DNA from: CAVZLD01 sp964522605
GTDB taxonomy: Bacteria > Planctomycetota > Planctomycetia > Pirellulales > Pirellulaceae
Direction of reading: 5' to 3'
Length of the DNA stretch: 27,313 nucleotides
NCBI GenBank assembly: GCA_964522605.1
Contig: CAZFWV010000051.1
Coordinates: 1 to 27,313 of the forward strand
Under the pieces are notes generated by a model. The model was given only the letters and a program-made list of their open reading frames with translations, did no database searches and was not told where the DNA came from. This document shows, piece after piece, positions 17,069 to 25,400 of this stretch. The position numbers were made by a program, and so were the translations under genes. The first letter of the stretch is position 1; each line of letters opens with the position of its first letter.

Positions 17069-17655
17069 GTTGACCGTGACTTTGGAGGCGAAACCTGGGA
17101 CCCAATCGGGGGACGATGTCGACCAATGATCTGTGGGTAATCGAGGCCCAGCATCCTGTAACTCGCGTAATTCCGATTTCCGCCGTGGCGAGGACTACCG
17201 TAGAACCCCTGCATCGAGTGATCGCGGATCAGACGGAAGAACTCGCGAGATGACTGCGACTGCCATGTCTCGCCGGCAGCAGTCCCCGATTCGAGCGCGC
17301 GAAGCACCTCGGTTTGTTGCTCCCATGCCAGCTTGAGAAACGGCTGCCCAAAGCGGGCCAGTGACGTTTCCTGCAACCCGACCAAACCTTGACGATAAAT
17401 GGTCTGATACGGTTCATAATGCCCGACCAACTGTCGATCGATGAAATGCACAACGCCCGTATCGTGGGCGCCGGGGTCCTGATCTGCGGGAATGATCTGC
17501 TCCGCGACCGCGTCGACCAGCAACGCTTCTTCCTGCGTGAAGAATTGCCACCACGGCGTCGACTGACCGTCGGCGCTTGTAAACGCCACACCGCCGATCC
17601 CCACGGACATGCCCACAACAAATTGTCGACGATCCATCGGATGCGGTTCGGTCAT
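17065..17655 (-). CDS. Gluconate 2-dehydrogenase subunit 3-like protein
   Basis: 196 residues from the ATG at 17655; the frame continues open upstream to 17847 but the earlier residues run through a repeat and are not protein-like, whereas GGGAGATGAAG lies just before the chosen ATG. The N-terminus MDRRQFVVGMSVGIGGVAF (7-25) looks like a Tat signal with a single-arginine-pair motif and a hydrophobic stretch. The body has the family features FFTQEEALLVDAVAEQIIPADQDPGA and, later, YGSPRHGGNRNYASYRMLGLDYP. The family forms the small gamma subunit of membrane-bound gluconate dehydrogenase; it helps export and assembly of the GMC subunit by hitch-hiking through Tat. It is the first gene of the three-gene dehydrogenase unit. 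Its stop codon falls within a palindromic repeat, so the last residues (about SPPKSRST) may have been reshaped by repeat insertion. Confidence 0.87.
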   Translation of the reverse strand: MTEPHPMDRRQFVVGMSVGIGGVAFTSADGQSTPWWQFFTQEEALLVDAVAEQIIPADQDPGAHDTGVVHFIDRQLVGHYEPYQTIYRQGLVGLQETSLARFGQPFLKLAWEQQTEVLRALESGTAAGETWQSQSSREFFRLIRDHSMQGFYGSPRHGGNRNYASYRMLGLDYPQIIGRHRPPIGSQVSPPKSRST

Positions 17656-17694
17656 GGTGTCTTCATCTCCCCGATCAGGCTCTCTCTCAAAAAC

Positions 17695-17761
17695 TGTCGG
17701 CCGACTTGTCTCAAGTCGGCGAACATGCCGGAATTGCCGACTTGAGACAAATCGGCCGACA
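17695..17761. repeat. Inverted pair of TTGTCTCAAG family units
   Basis: Left arm 17695-17720 and right arm 17736-17761 are 26 bp each and complementary with one mismatch. Each arm contains its own palindrome: GCCGACTTG, loop TCT, CAAGTCGGC on the left, and the same with one change on the right. It lies in the 146-bp gap between the ThiH-like gene and the subunit 3 gene. The unit at 17040-17068 has the same core. Confidence 0.87.
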
Positions 17762-17801
17762 CACAGTTCTTGAGTTAAAGCCGAACGTCGTTGGGTCGAC
17801 C

Positions 17802-19211
17802 TTAGGGGCTTGGGTGTTGTGGATCGAGGGCGGCTTCGAGGTCCCAAACCACTTCGAAGCCGTTCTGATGCAGCCAGCTGAGGACTTCGTCTACGGGACG
17901 TGAGTCACACACGGGGAATTGCTCACCACCACAGGGTACGTCGGAGTTCTCTGTGTAGCCTCCCGGCGCTGTGGAACTGCCGGCGCTCATTTGGGTGATG
18001 CAAATCCGTGCCAGCTGATCACGCAACATCGGGGTCTCACGAGTTGAGAGAACCAGGTGCGCATCGGGGAACGAGGTCCGCAACAGGCAGTACATCTGAA
18101 TCATCGTCTGATCATCGACCGGATGCCGGATAATGAACCCGGCTGGAGCCTCATGAATCCGCGGAAGACTGAAGCTCAGGCGAATCGCTGGAAACCTCGC
18201 TTGCAGATACTTGCCATGTCGAATCAGCGCAGCCAGATCCCGCCAAGGATCGCTGAGGCCGAGTAGGATTCCGAGCCCCATTCGTCCCATGCCGGCTTCT
18301 GCAGCTCGATCCGGCGCCTCAAGACGCCACTCGAAGGCGGCCTTGCTTCCGCGCGGATGGTATTGAGGGTACAGCTTTTCGTCATACGTTTCCTGATACA
18401 GTGTCACAGAGCTGGCACCCGCATCCACCAAAGTCTGGTAACCGGTGACGGATTGGGCTGCAATTTCGACGCCGATCGAGAGGCCTTCGTTTCGCATCGG
18501 GCGGATGATGTCGGCCAGATAATCGGGCGATGTGAGCCGTGGAAAATCCCCCGCGACCAACAACAGATGGCGAAAACCGCGCTCCCAGAGCACCCGTGCC
18601 TGTTGCCACGCCTCCGAACTGGAAAGGTGCGCACGAGGCGTTGGTTCGGAATAGCGAAATCCGCAGTACGTGCAATAATTCGTGCAGTAGTTCGACAGGT
18701 AAAGCGGAGCGTACAGAACCATCCGTCGCCCCGCCCAAGGTTGTCGAGCATTCGATTCAGCATGCTCCGTTGCCCCGTCGTGATGTCGGGCGAGTGCAGA
18801 GTCGGACGCGCCAAAACGCTCTGCGGTGATCTCTTGAGCCGTGCGGATTAATTCCTGGTGATTGGCGGGCGGCTCAATTCGCTGTAACGAAACGGCGTCA
18901 CCAAGCACCGCTTCGCGCGCTCCGCGTGCCAGTGCCGTGGGACGCTGGGCGAGACGTCCGGCGAAAGAATCCAGCAGGGCCAGAAAATGCCGATCCTCGT
19001 CGGTGACTTGTCCTGATCGGCGACCAAGACACTGATATCGCCACCGGTCGAGTTTCTCCGCCGTTTCCCGTCCCGCCATGGAATGCAATTGGTCGGGATG
19101 GTCCAGCAAGTGCAGCGCTTGAGAAAGAACAGCCAGACGGGCTTCCGCGTGTTCATCCGTCCGACAGATCCAGTGACGGAGGCTGTCCAATTGGTCCACT
19201 TCAACGGGCAT
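17802..19211 (-). CDS. thiH: ThiH-like radical SAM enzyme (2-iminoacetate synthase family)
   Basis: 469 residues. Seen: the radical-SAM cluster motif CTNYCTYC (Cys176, Cys180, Cys183; CxxxCxxC) inside APLYLSNYCTNYCTYCGF, the segment LLLVAGDFPR, GVEIAAQSVTGYQ, SSVTLYQETYDEKLYPQYHP, GMGRMGLGILLGLSDPW, and the C-terminal block ITQMSAGSSTAPGGY. These match ThiH and HydG, which cleave tyrosine by a 5'-deoxyadenosyl radical to give dehydroglycine and p-cresol. HydG's extra C-terminal cysteine cluster is missing (the end reads GFEVVWDLEAALDP), favouring ThiH. It is about 90 residues longer than E. coli ThiH, all before the cluster. Dehydroglycine is used for the thiamin thiazole, yet no other thiamin gene is nearby. 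The ATG at 19211 has only a weak ribosome site. A different ThiH-like reaction is possible. Confidence 0.75.
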   Translation of the reverse strand: MPVEVDQLDSLRHWICRTDEHAEARLAVLSQALHLLDHPDQLHSMAGRETAEKLDRWRYQCLGRRSGQVTDEDRHFLALLDSFAGRLAQRPTALARGAREAVLGDAVSLQRIEPPANHQELIRTAQEITAERFGASDSALARHHDGATEHAESNARQPWAGRRMVLYAPLYLSNYCTNYCTYCGFRYSEPTPRAHLSSSEAWQQARVLWERGFRHLLLVAGDFPRLTSPDYLADIIRPMRNEGLSIGVEIAAQSVTGYQTLVDAGASSVTLYQETYDEKLYPQYHPRGSKAAFEWRLEAPDRAAEAGMGRMGLGILLGLSDPWRDLAALIRHGKYLQARFPAIRLSFSLPRIHEAPAGFIIRHPVDDQTMIQMYCLLRTSFPDAHLVLSTRETPMLRDQLARICITQMSAGSSTAPGGYTENSDVPCGGEQFPVCDSRPVDEVLSWLHQNGFEVVWDLEAALDPQHPSP

Positions 19212-19358
19212 GGAAAAGAAAATCTCAGAGAACCGATGCAGTCAGGATTTACTCGGCCGATCGAAACGGAGCCGCCTCCCATCTTGCCGATGACTCCGAT
19301 CCTACGCTCCACGATCTAGCATGGCAAGTATCCTCACCGGAGGCATGTTAAGCGTCAT

Positions 19359-19380
19359 AAAAAAAGGAATCTCTCCTTCC
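19359..19380 (-). terminator. Rho-independent terminator of the sulfatase gene
   Basis: Read on the minus strand, AAGGA, a five-base loop GAGAT and TCCTT form a short stem followed directly by seven Ts (plus-strand A run 19359-19365). It begins about 10 bp after the sulfatase stop codon. The stem is short, but its position and U-tract are right. Confidence 0.5.
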
Positions 19381-19388
19381 GAGCGAGG

Positions 19389-20879
19389 TCATTTTGACTG
19401 CCCCCAGATTTCCGGCACGCGAAAATCTTTGGAACGCGGCTTGTTTCGTGGGGGGACGGCCACTTGCTGGTAGGTTTGCAGCAGGTCCGTCAGTTGCTTG
19501 ACCCGCTCCGGATACTGATCCGCGAGATTGTCCTGTTCGGCCAAGTCTTCCGCGAGATTGAACAACTCCACCTGACCGCGCAGATTGCGACGGCCGGAGT
19601 CTTCCGATCCGGGCGTTTCCGACGGACGTGCGTTTGCGGCTTCATCCACCGCACTTCGCGCGCCACGGATTACCAGTTTCCAATTGCCGGCTCGAATCGC
19701 ACCGCCGGTGGGAGTTGCATTCAGCAGGATGTGTTCGTGCGGGGAAGGTTGATTTGCGGTCAACACGGGCCAGAGGTCCTTCCCGTCCAGCGGCAAATCC
19801 TGCTGAATCGGGGCACCACTTAAGCGAACCAGGGTCGGATACCAGTCGACGATGTGGAGGGGTTCCTCGATGATAATTCCCGGTTTGATTCGTCCCTTCC
19901 AGGTGGCGCATGCGGCGACCCGCACGCCACCCTCGAACAGTGTTCCCTTCCCGGCACGCAGTGGTCGATTGGTCGCGCCCGATTGAATGGGACCACCGTT
20001 GTCACTGGAAAAGATGAACAAGGTTTGATCGGTCATCGACCGTTCTTCGATCGCGGTCACGACGCGCCCAATCTGCTCGTCCAGGCAGTGTACCATCGCG
20101 GCGTACGTCCGACGTTTTGGGTTGTCGATGTGAGAATACGCCGCCAAGTATTCGGGCGGCACCTGCAACGGTGTGTGCGGCGCGTTGAAGGCGACGTAAA
20201 GGAACAGCGGTTGCGACGGGTCGTGCTGGCGAATGGTGCTTACCGCTTCATCGCCAAGCAGGATGGTCGTGTAACCTGAATCGTGGCAAACCTGGTCATT
20301 CCGATGCCAATCCAATCCGCCGTCCCGTCGGTGCGTGAAATAATCGATTGCCCCGCAGTAGTGTCCATACTGCTGCTGAAACCCTCGATGAGTCGGTAGG
20401 TACTCCGGCGCATGCAACCCGAGATGCCATTTTCCGCAGATCACGGTTCGGTATCCCGCTTGCGAGAGTGCCTGCGCCAAAGTGCGTTCTTCCAGGGGCA
20501 AACCATATTCCGCCCAGGGGCGAATGACGCCGACCTGCAAACCGTGTCGAATGGGATACCGCCCCGTCAACAGGGCCGCACGTGTGGGTGAGCAGACCGG
20601 CTGAACATAGAAGGCCTCCAAACGAGCACCTTGACCGGCGAGTCGATCCAGGTTCGGCGTTTGGATCGCACTGCCGTGGAATCCGACATCACTCCAACCC
20701 AGATCGTCTGCCAAGAAAATGACGACGTGGGGTGGGCCGACGGAATCTGCACCGGAAACGAGGGATGACGGGAGCTGAACCAGGAATAGTGCAGCGATCA
20801 GGACTAGGGAATGGTGCGCTCCGGCAAAATCTGCCGGGCGGTCGAAAGTGCCGAAAAACCGTTGATCTCGTCGCATCAT
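19389..20879 (-). CDS. Exported formylglycine-dependent sulfatase
   Basis: 496 residues. The N-terminus has a positively charged start and a hydrophobic stretch (LVLIAALFLVQLPSSLVSG, about 25-43), a signal peptide. Seen: HVVIFLADDLGWSDVGFHG (51-69) with metal-binding Asp58 and Asp59, PVCSPTRAALLTGRYP (94 on) holding the CxPxR motif with Cys96, the residue converted to formylglycine by the sulfatase-activating enzyme, CGKWHLG, and FSSDNGGP, which supplies further metal ligands. This is a type I (S1) sulfatase removing sulfate esters from carbohydrates or aryl compounds outside the cytoplasm; substrate unknown. Two consecutive ATGs (20879 and 20876) follow GGAGAC. The gene is divergent from the polyketide-associated transferase (282-bp gap) and ends in an intrinsic terminator. 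Multiple sulfatases are typical of planctomycetes. Confidence 0.93.
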   Translation of the reverse strand: MMRRDQRFFGTFDRPADFAGAHHSLVLIAALFLVQLPSSLVSGADSVGPPHVVIFLADDLGWSDVGFHGSAIQTPNLDRLAGQGARLEAFYVQPVCSPTRAALLTGRYPIRHGLQVGVIRPWAEYGLPLEERTLAQALSQAGYRTVICGKWHLGLHAPEYLPTHRGFQQQYGHYCGAIDYFTHRRDGGLDWHRNDQVCHDSGYTTILLGDEAVSTIRQHDPSQPLFLYVAFNAPHTPLQVPPEYLAAYSHIDNPKRRTYAAMVHCLDEQIGRVVTAIEERSMTDQTLFIFSSDNGGPIQSGATNRPLRAGKGTLFEGGVRVAACATWKGRIKPGIIIEEPLHIVDWYPTLVRLSGAPIQQDLPLDGKDLWPVLTANQPSPHEHILLNATPTGGAIRAGNWKLVIRGARSAVDEAANARPSETPGSEDSGRRNLRGQVELFNLAEDLAEQDNLADQYPERVKQLTDLLQTYQQVAVPPRNKPRSKDFRVPEIWGQSK

Positions 20880-21000
20880 GTTCTTGTCTCCAAAGTCGCG
20901 TTACTTCCTTTTACAGCGAATCGCGAAGCCCGTCCGGTTTTTCAGCAGGCGTCACAAAAAATGGTTTCTTAGTTGTGCAGTGGTTACCCAGGTCGTCTAA

Positions 21001-21006
21001 TATAAT
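21001..21006 (+). promoter_or_regulatory. Candidate -10 box before the transferase/polyketide genes
   Basis: A perfect TATAAT hexamer lies in the 282-bp divergent region between the sulfatase and phosphopantetheinyl transferase genes, 156 bp before the transferase ATG. No good -35 hexamer is seen at 16-18 bp, so the call is weak. Confidence 0.28.
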
Positions 21007-21161
21007 CTCCTGGCGAAGGGATCTGCCGGAATTTGCGGCGAGACACCGCACGAGAGATTTTATTTAGCGAGCAAGTCGAGTGGGTCGATGGAAGCCACGA
21101 TTTCGCTCCGTAGTCTGTTCCTGGGCGGAGTGCCTCCACAATCCCTTTGTGAGCTACCGTT

Positions 21162-21995
21162 ATGATCCGCTTCTCCACGAAGTCGGCGAGTCAGACGGGC
21201 TGGCCATCGAGCTTTCAGGTCGAGCGTAGCCAGATCCACGTCTGGGTGATTCCTCTGAACGACTGTGAATTGCCGTTTGAGCAGCTGCACTGCTGGCTGG
21301 CGGAGTCGGAACGGACGCGGGCGGCTGGATTTCTGCTGGAGTCGCAGATGCAGCGGTACACGATCTGTCGTGGAGCGGTTCGGCAGATTCTGGGGCAATA
21401 CCTGGGCCGACCACCTTCGGCCATCCGCATCGAGACCCGAGCCGACGGAAAGCCCTGCCTGGCGGGACGCAGCCGCGGGAACGACCTGCGATTCAACCTC
21501 TCCCACTCGGGCGACCTTGCCGTGCTGGGAATCACGTCGGGTTTGGAGGTTGGTGTGGACGTCGAGCAAGTTCGCCGGATCAGTGGCTTTGACAGGATGG
21601 TCCAGCGTTGTTTAGAACGAACGGAACAGGATCGCCTTTTGGCCAGTCCCCCTGAGGATCGCGAGCGGCATTTTCTGCGATACTGGACGCACAAGGAGGC
21701 CTACTTGAAGACATTTGGCGTAGGTCTCCGAAGGCGATTGCAGGATGTTGTGGTCGACCTGGACGCCCCGGCGTACTGGCGGATCGTCAGCCACGCCGAG
21801 CTATTCCCCACGGTTTCGGGGGTCTCGCTCGTCGAGATGACGATTGGAGACCAGTTCGTGGGTGCTGTGGCGTGGGCATCGGCTACTCCGCATCGGTTGA
21901 CGTCCTTCCGTTGGGACGGAGCCGGGATAGAGAATGAGGCGGACGCGGGGCCTCACCGCGAACCTCGCCGCGTCGCCGGGGCACACCCCCGATAG
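21162..21995 (+). CDS. Sfp-type 4'-phosphopantetheinyl transferase
   Basis: 277 residues. It would transfer 4'-phosphopantetheine from coenzyme A to the conserved serine of carrier proteins, turning apo-ACP into the active form. Seen: the N-terminal half-domain with HVWVIPLND, the middle FNLSHS (111-116), GVDVE (131-135) supplying metal-binding acidic residues, and WTHKEAYLK (175-183) with the catalytic Glu and Lys. Two similar halves and a length above 220 residues mark the Sfp/Gsp group rather than the short AcpS group. A polar tail of about 25 residues after the core has no known role. The ribosome site before the ATG is weak. It is followed after 109 bp by an acyl carrier protein and then a polyketide synthase on the same strand, so those carrier proteins are its likely substrates. 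Confidence 0.93.
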   Translation: MIRFSTKSASQTGWPSSFQVERSQIHVWVIPLNDCELPFEQLHCWLAESERTRAAGFLLESQMQRYTICRGAVRQILGQYLGRPPSAIRIETRADGKPCLAGRSRGNDLRFNLSHSGDLAVLGITSGLEVGVDVEQVRRISGFDRMVQRCLERTEQDRLLASPPEDRERHFLRYWTHKEAYLKTFGVGLRRRLQDVVVDLDAPAYWRIVSHAELFPTVSGVSLVEMTIGDQFVGAVAWASATPHRLTSFRWDGAGIENEADAGPHREPRRVAGAHPR

Positions 21996-22104
21996 GATCA
22001 GTCGCTCTTTCGCCGGGAAACGTAAAGTGTGACCGAGCCGGCAGGATCCCACTCCGAAGGCGAGAATCCTGACCAGAGTCAGTTCAATGGAAGAAAGGTC
22101 ACCG

Positions 22105-22392
22105 ATGAATGACGGCGCGACACCGGCAGAGGGCGGTCAGGGAGCGACCCGTGGGTCGATTACGGCCGAAGAAATCCAGGATTGGATTGTGGGCTATCTT
22201 GCCCAGCAGATGCAGATTCCCGCCGATTCGATCGATATTTCAGCCCCTTTCGATTCCCTGGCTCTCGATTCCGCCACGGCGATTGGGATGACCGGCGACT
22301 TGGAACAGTGGCTGGGGCGGCCGGTCGATCCTACGATCGTATACGATTACCCGACCATCGAGGAAATCTCCGAGCATTTGTCGGCTCCTTGA
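22105..22392 (+). CDS. Free-standing acyl carrier protein
   Basis: 95 residues from the ATG at 22105, preceded by GAAAGG at a good distance; an ATG at 22087 is less likely. Seen: the carrier-protein helix I region (AEEIQDWIVGYLAQQMQIPADSIDISAPF), the phosphopantetheine site LDS with Ser56 in SLALDSATAIGM, and a helix III signature VYDYPTIEEISEHL typical of polyketide-type carrier domains. Polyketide-type rather than fatty-acid-type is favoured by the RPVDPTIVYDYPTI ending. The protein would carry the growing or starter acyl chain as a thioester. It lies between the transferase that would activate it and the polyketide synthase that would use it. It shares the reading frame of the synthase: its TGA is followed by 15 sense codons and then the synthase ATG. 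Confidence 0.9.
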   Translation: MNDGATPAEGGQGATRGSITAEEIQDWIVGYLAQQMQIPADSIDISAPFDSLALDSATAIGMTGDLEQWLGRPVDPTIVYDYPTIEEISEHLSAP

Positions 22393-22437
22393 TCGACTCG
22401 TGCTTGCGGTCTGCACCTTCCGAATCGCGCTCCGCCC

Positions 22438-25400
22438 ATGGACCCACTGAACGCCCCGATCGCCGTCGTCGGCCTTGGTTGCCGTTTTCCGCTCGCTCCG
22501 AATCCCACGGCATTCTGGCAATTGCTGATCGCGGGGGGCGACGCGATCTCGGAAGTACCTCCGGAGCGGTGGAACGCCGAGGCGTTCTATGACCCACAGC
22601 CGGGGACGCCGGGGCGCAGCTGTTCTCGTTGGGGGAGCTTTCTGGAGCGCATCGAGGATTTTGATGCGACCTTTTTTGGAATCTCCGGCCGCGAGGCGGA
22701 GCGCATGGATCCGCAGCAGCGATTGTTGCTGGAAGTTGCCTGGGAGGCCTTGGAACACGCCGCCTTGCCGGCAGAAGATCTGGCCGACTCGGCCACGGGC
22801 GTCTTCGTCGGCATCAGCAACTGCGACTACGCACGTCTCGTTTTTCGCGGCTACGACTCACTCAATGCCTATAGCGCGACCGGGACCAGCCTGGCCGTTG
22901 CGGCGAATCGCGTGAGTTACGTGTTCAATCTGCGAGGGCCCAGTCTGTCCGTCGATACCGCCTGTTCTTCCGCTCTTGTGGCGACCCATTTGGCCTGTCG
23001 CAGTCTGCAAACGGGCGAGTGCAACCTGGCTCTGGCCGGCGGCACCAATTTGGTACTCACGCCGGAGGGAAATGTCATCTTCTCTCAGGCACGAATGCTG
23101 GCCGCCGACGGTCGTTGCCGGTCGTTCGATGCGGCGGCCGACGGTTACGTTCGGGGCGAAGGCTGCGGCGTCCTCGTGCTCCAGCGGCTGGACGATGCCA
23201 TCCGCGATGGCAATCAGGTTCTAGCCGTGATTCGCGGCTCGGCGGTCAATCAGGATGGCTTGACGAACGGTTTAATTGCGCCGAATGGACCTGCACAGCA
23301 AGAAGTCCTCCGATCCGCGTTGCGGAGTGCGGGAATTCAACCGCACGATGTGGAATACGTCGAAGCTCACGGAACCGCCACGCCGCTAGGAGACTCGATC
23401 GAAGTCCGCGCCCTGCAGGAGGTGATGCTCGAAGGTCGTCGCAGCAGCAACCCGCTGCGACTGGGGGCGGTAAAGACGAATATCGGTCATCTGGAGGCTG
23501 CTTCCGGCATGGCCTCTCTAATTAAGGTGATCCTTTCGCTGTCCCGCGAACGGATCCCCCCTCACCTGCACCTGAAAACACTGAATCCCTACATTCGCTT
23601 GCGTGGTTCGTTGGTCGAGATTCCTCAACAGGTGACCGACTGGAACGCGCCCCAGGGGAGCCGTTTGGCCGGAGTCAGTGGATTCGGTTTCGGGGGGACA
23701 AACTGTCACCTGATTCTGAGTGACGACGAATGTCGCGTTCCGCGAGAGAAGGCGGCATCGCCCGCTTCGGTTTCCACGTCCGATCGCCCGCGGCACGTTT
23801 TGGCCGTCACGGCCCGCGACGAATGGTCGCTCGCAGCGCTTGCCGGCCAATATGCAACTCGACTGCAACAGTTGCCCGACGAGGCGCTGCCTGATTTTTG
23901 CTACTCGGCCAATACGGGACGATCCCAACTCCATTTGCGTCGCGCGATTGTGGGCAACTCGTCGTCCGAGATCGTCGAGAAGCTACGACTTCTGGCGGCG
24001 GAAGAAACCAACGTTCCCAACGCAGCAGTGCGGCGCGGCCGACGCCGCAATAAGATCGCCTTTCTGTTCACTGGGCAAGGATCGCAATACCCGTTGATGG
24101 GTCACCAACTGTACTCCACGCAGCCGGTGTATCGCGCCGCCTTGGACCGCTGTGACGAAATCTTGAAGTCGCAGCAGATCCCGCTCCTCGAGCTGCTGCT
24201 GGACAAGGATCGCGATCCCAATCGCTTGGATCAGACTCAATACACGCAACCGGCGCTCTTCGCTGTAGAGTATGCGCTGTTCGAACTCTGGAAGTCCTGG
24301 GGTGTCGAACCGGATTTCGCCATTGGGCATAGCGTCGGCGAATACGTTGCCGCGTGCACCGCGGGTGTTTTTACGCTTGAGGAAGGCTTGCACTTAATTG
24401 CGAAGCGGGCTCGACTCATGCAGTCGCTACCTCAAGACGAATCGATCCTGGACGAGTTTGGTCAGGCCGTCGCCGAGGTGCCGCTGCGCGCTCCCGCATT
24501 TCCAATCGCCTTGAATTTGACCGGCGAGCTGGCACGCGAGGAATTGCAGAATCCGCAGTACTGGCAGCAACACTTGCGCCAGCCCGTTCAGTTTGCGCGC
24601 GGGATTGCGGCCCTGCGAGAAAAGGGTGCCAATCTGTTCGTCGAGATCGGACCGCAACCGGATCTGACGGCGCTGGGACAAGCCTGTATCGCCGAGCCGG
24701 ATCTGATCTGGATGTCGAGCTTGCGTCGCGGCAATGACGACTGGGCAACTCTGCTGGACGCACTTTCCCGACTGTTCGAAGCGGGGGTCCGCATCGATTG
24801 GAAAGGGTTTGATCGCGGTTACGCGCGCCGGCGAGTCGATGTGCCTACCTACTCGTTCCATCGAACGCGCTATTGGGCACCGGATTCCCTTCCAGCAACC
24901 GATGCTCCCGAACACGCTCAGCTTGTCGAGTCATCCGAGCCGGAAGGAACGCGGTCGCCTCTACTGGGCAAACGCGTTCCTGTTGCCGTGGATCAAGATG
25001 TTTACGAGTCGCGACTGTCGCTTGGTCATCCAGGGTACTTGCGCGATCATCGTGTCTTTGACCAGGTCGTCGTTCCTGCGACGGCCTATGTCGAGATGGC
25101 TCTTGCGGCAGCGCGGACCCGGTTCCCAACGGAGGGCCTGGCGATTGAGGACCTGCAGGTTCAGCAGCCGATCGTGTTGATGGACGATGGAACCGCGACA
25201 CGTGTCCAACTCCTGTTATCGGCGGAGGACGAGGACCTGTTTGGATTTCGCATTCTGAGTTGCGAACAGACGAGTCCCAACGATTCGGTCTGGCGCTTGC
25301 ACGCTTCCGGCAGAATCCGCGGCAATCAACCCTTGTCCACGGGATGCGATTTAGCGGAGGAGCGGCGACCGGCAGAACAATCCGTCGCCCCTGCCGATTT

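Noticed and set aside
16122..17129. Long plus-strand open frame of 335 codons opposite the GMC gene
   Set aside because: It is antisense to a clear FAD enzyme with intact motifs, has low-complexity arginine-rich composition and no start signal.
17656..17847. N-terminal extension of the subunit 3 protein up to 17847
   Set aside because: It reads through the palindromic repeat and overlaps the end of the ThiH-like gene; a good ribosome site and Tat-like signal define the start at 17655.
17802..19211. HydG, the hydrogenase maturase, as identity of the radical SAM gene
   Set aside because: The length fits HydG, but the C-terminal second cysteine cluster is missing and no hydrogenase or HydE/HydF gene is visible.
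19212..19388. TPP riboswitch upstream of the ThiH-like gene
   Set aside because: Neither the CTGAGA nor the ACCTGATCTGG core elements are present on the minus strand.
24300..24540. Frameshift as the cause of the shortened acyltransferase
   Set aside because: Both sides of the junction are in the same frame with perfect family residues, and there is no extra DNA in which the missing segment could be hidden in another frame.
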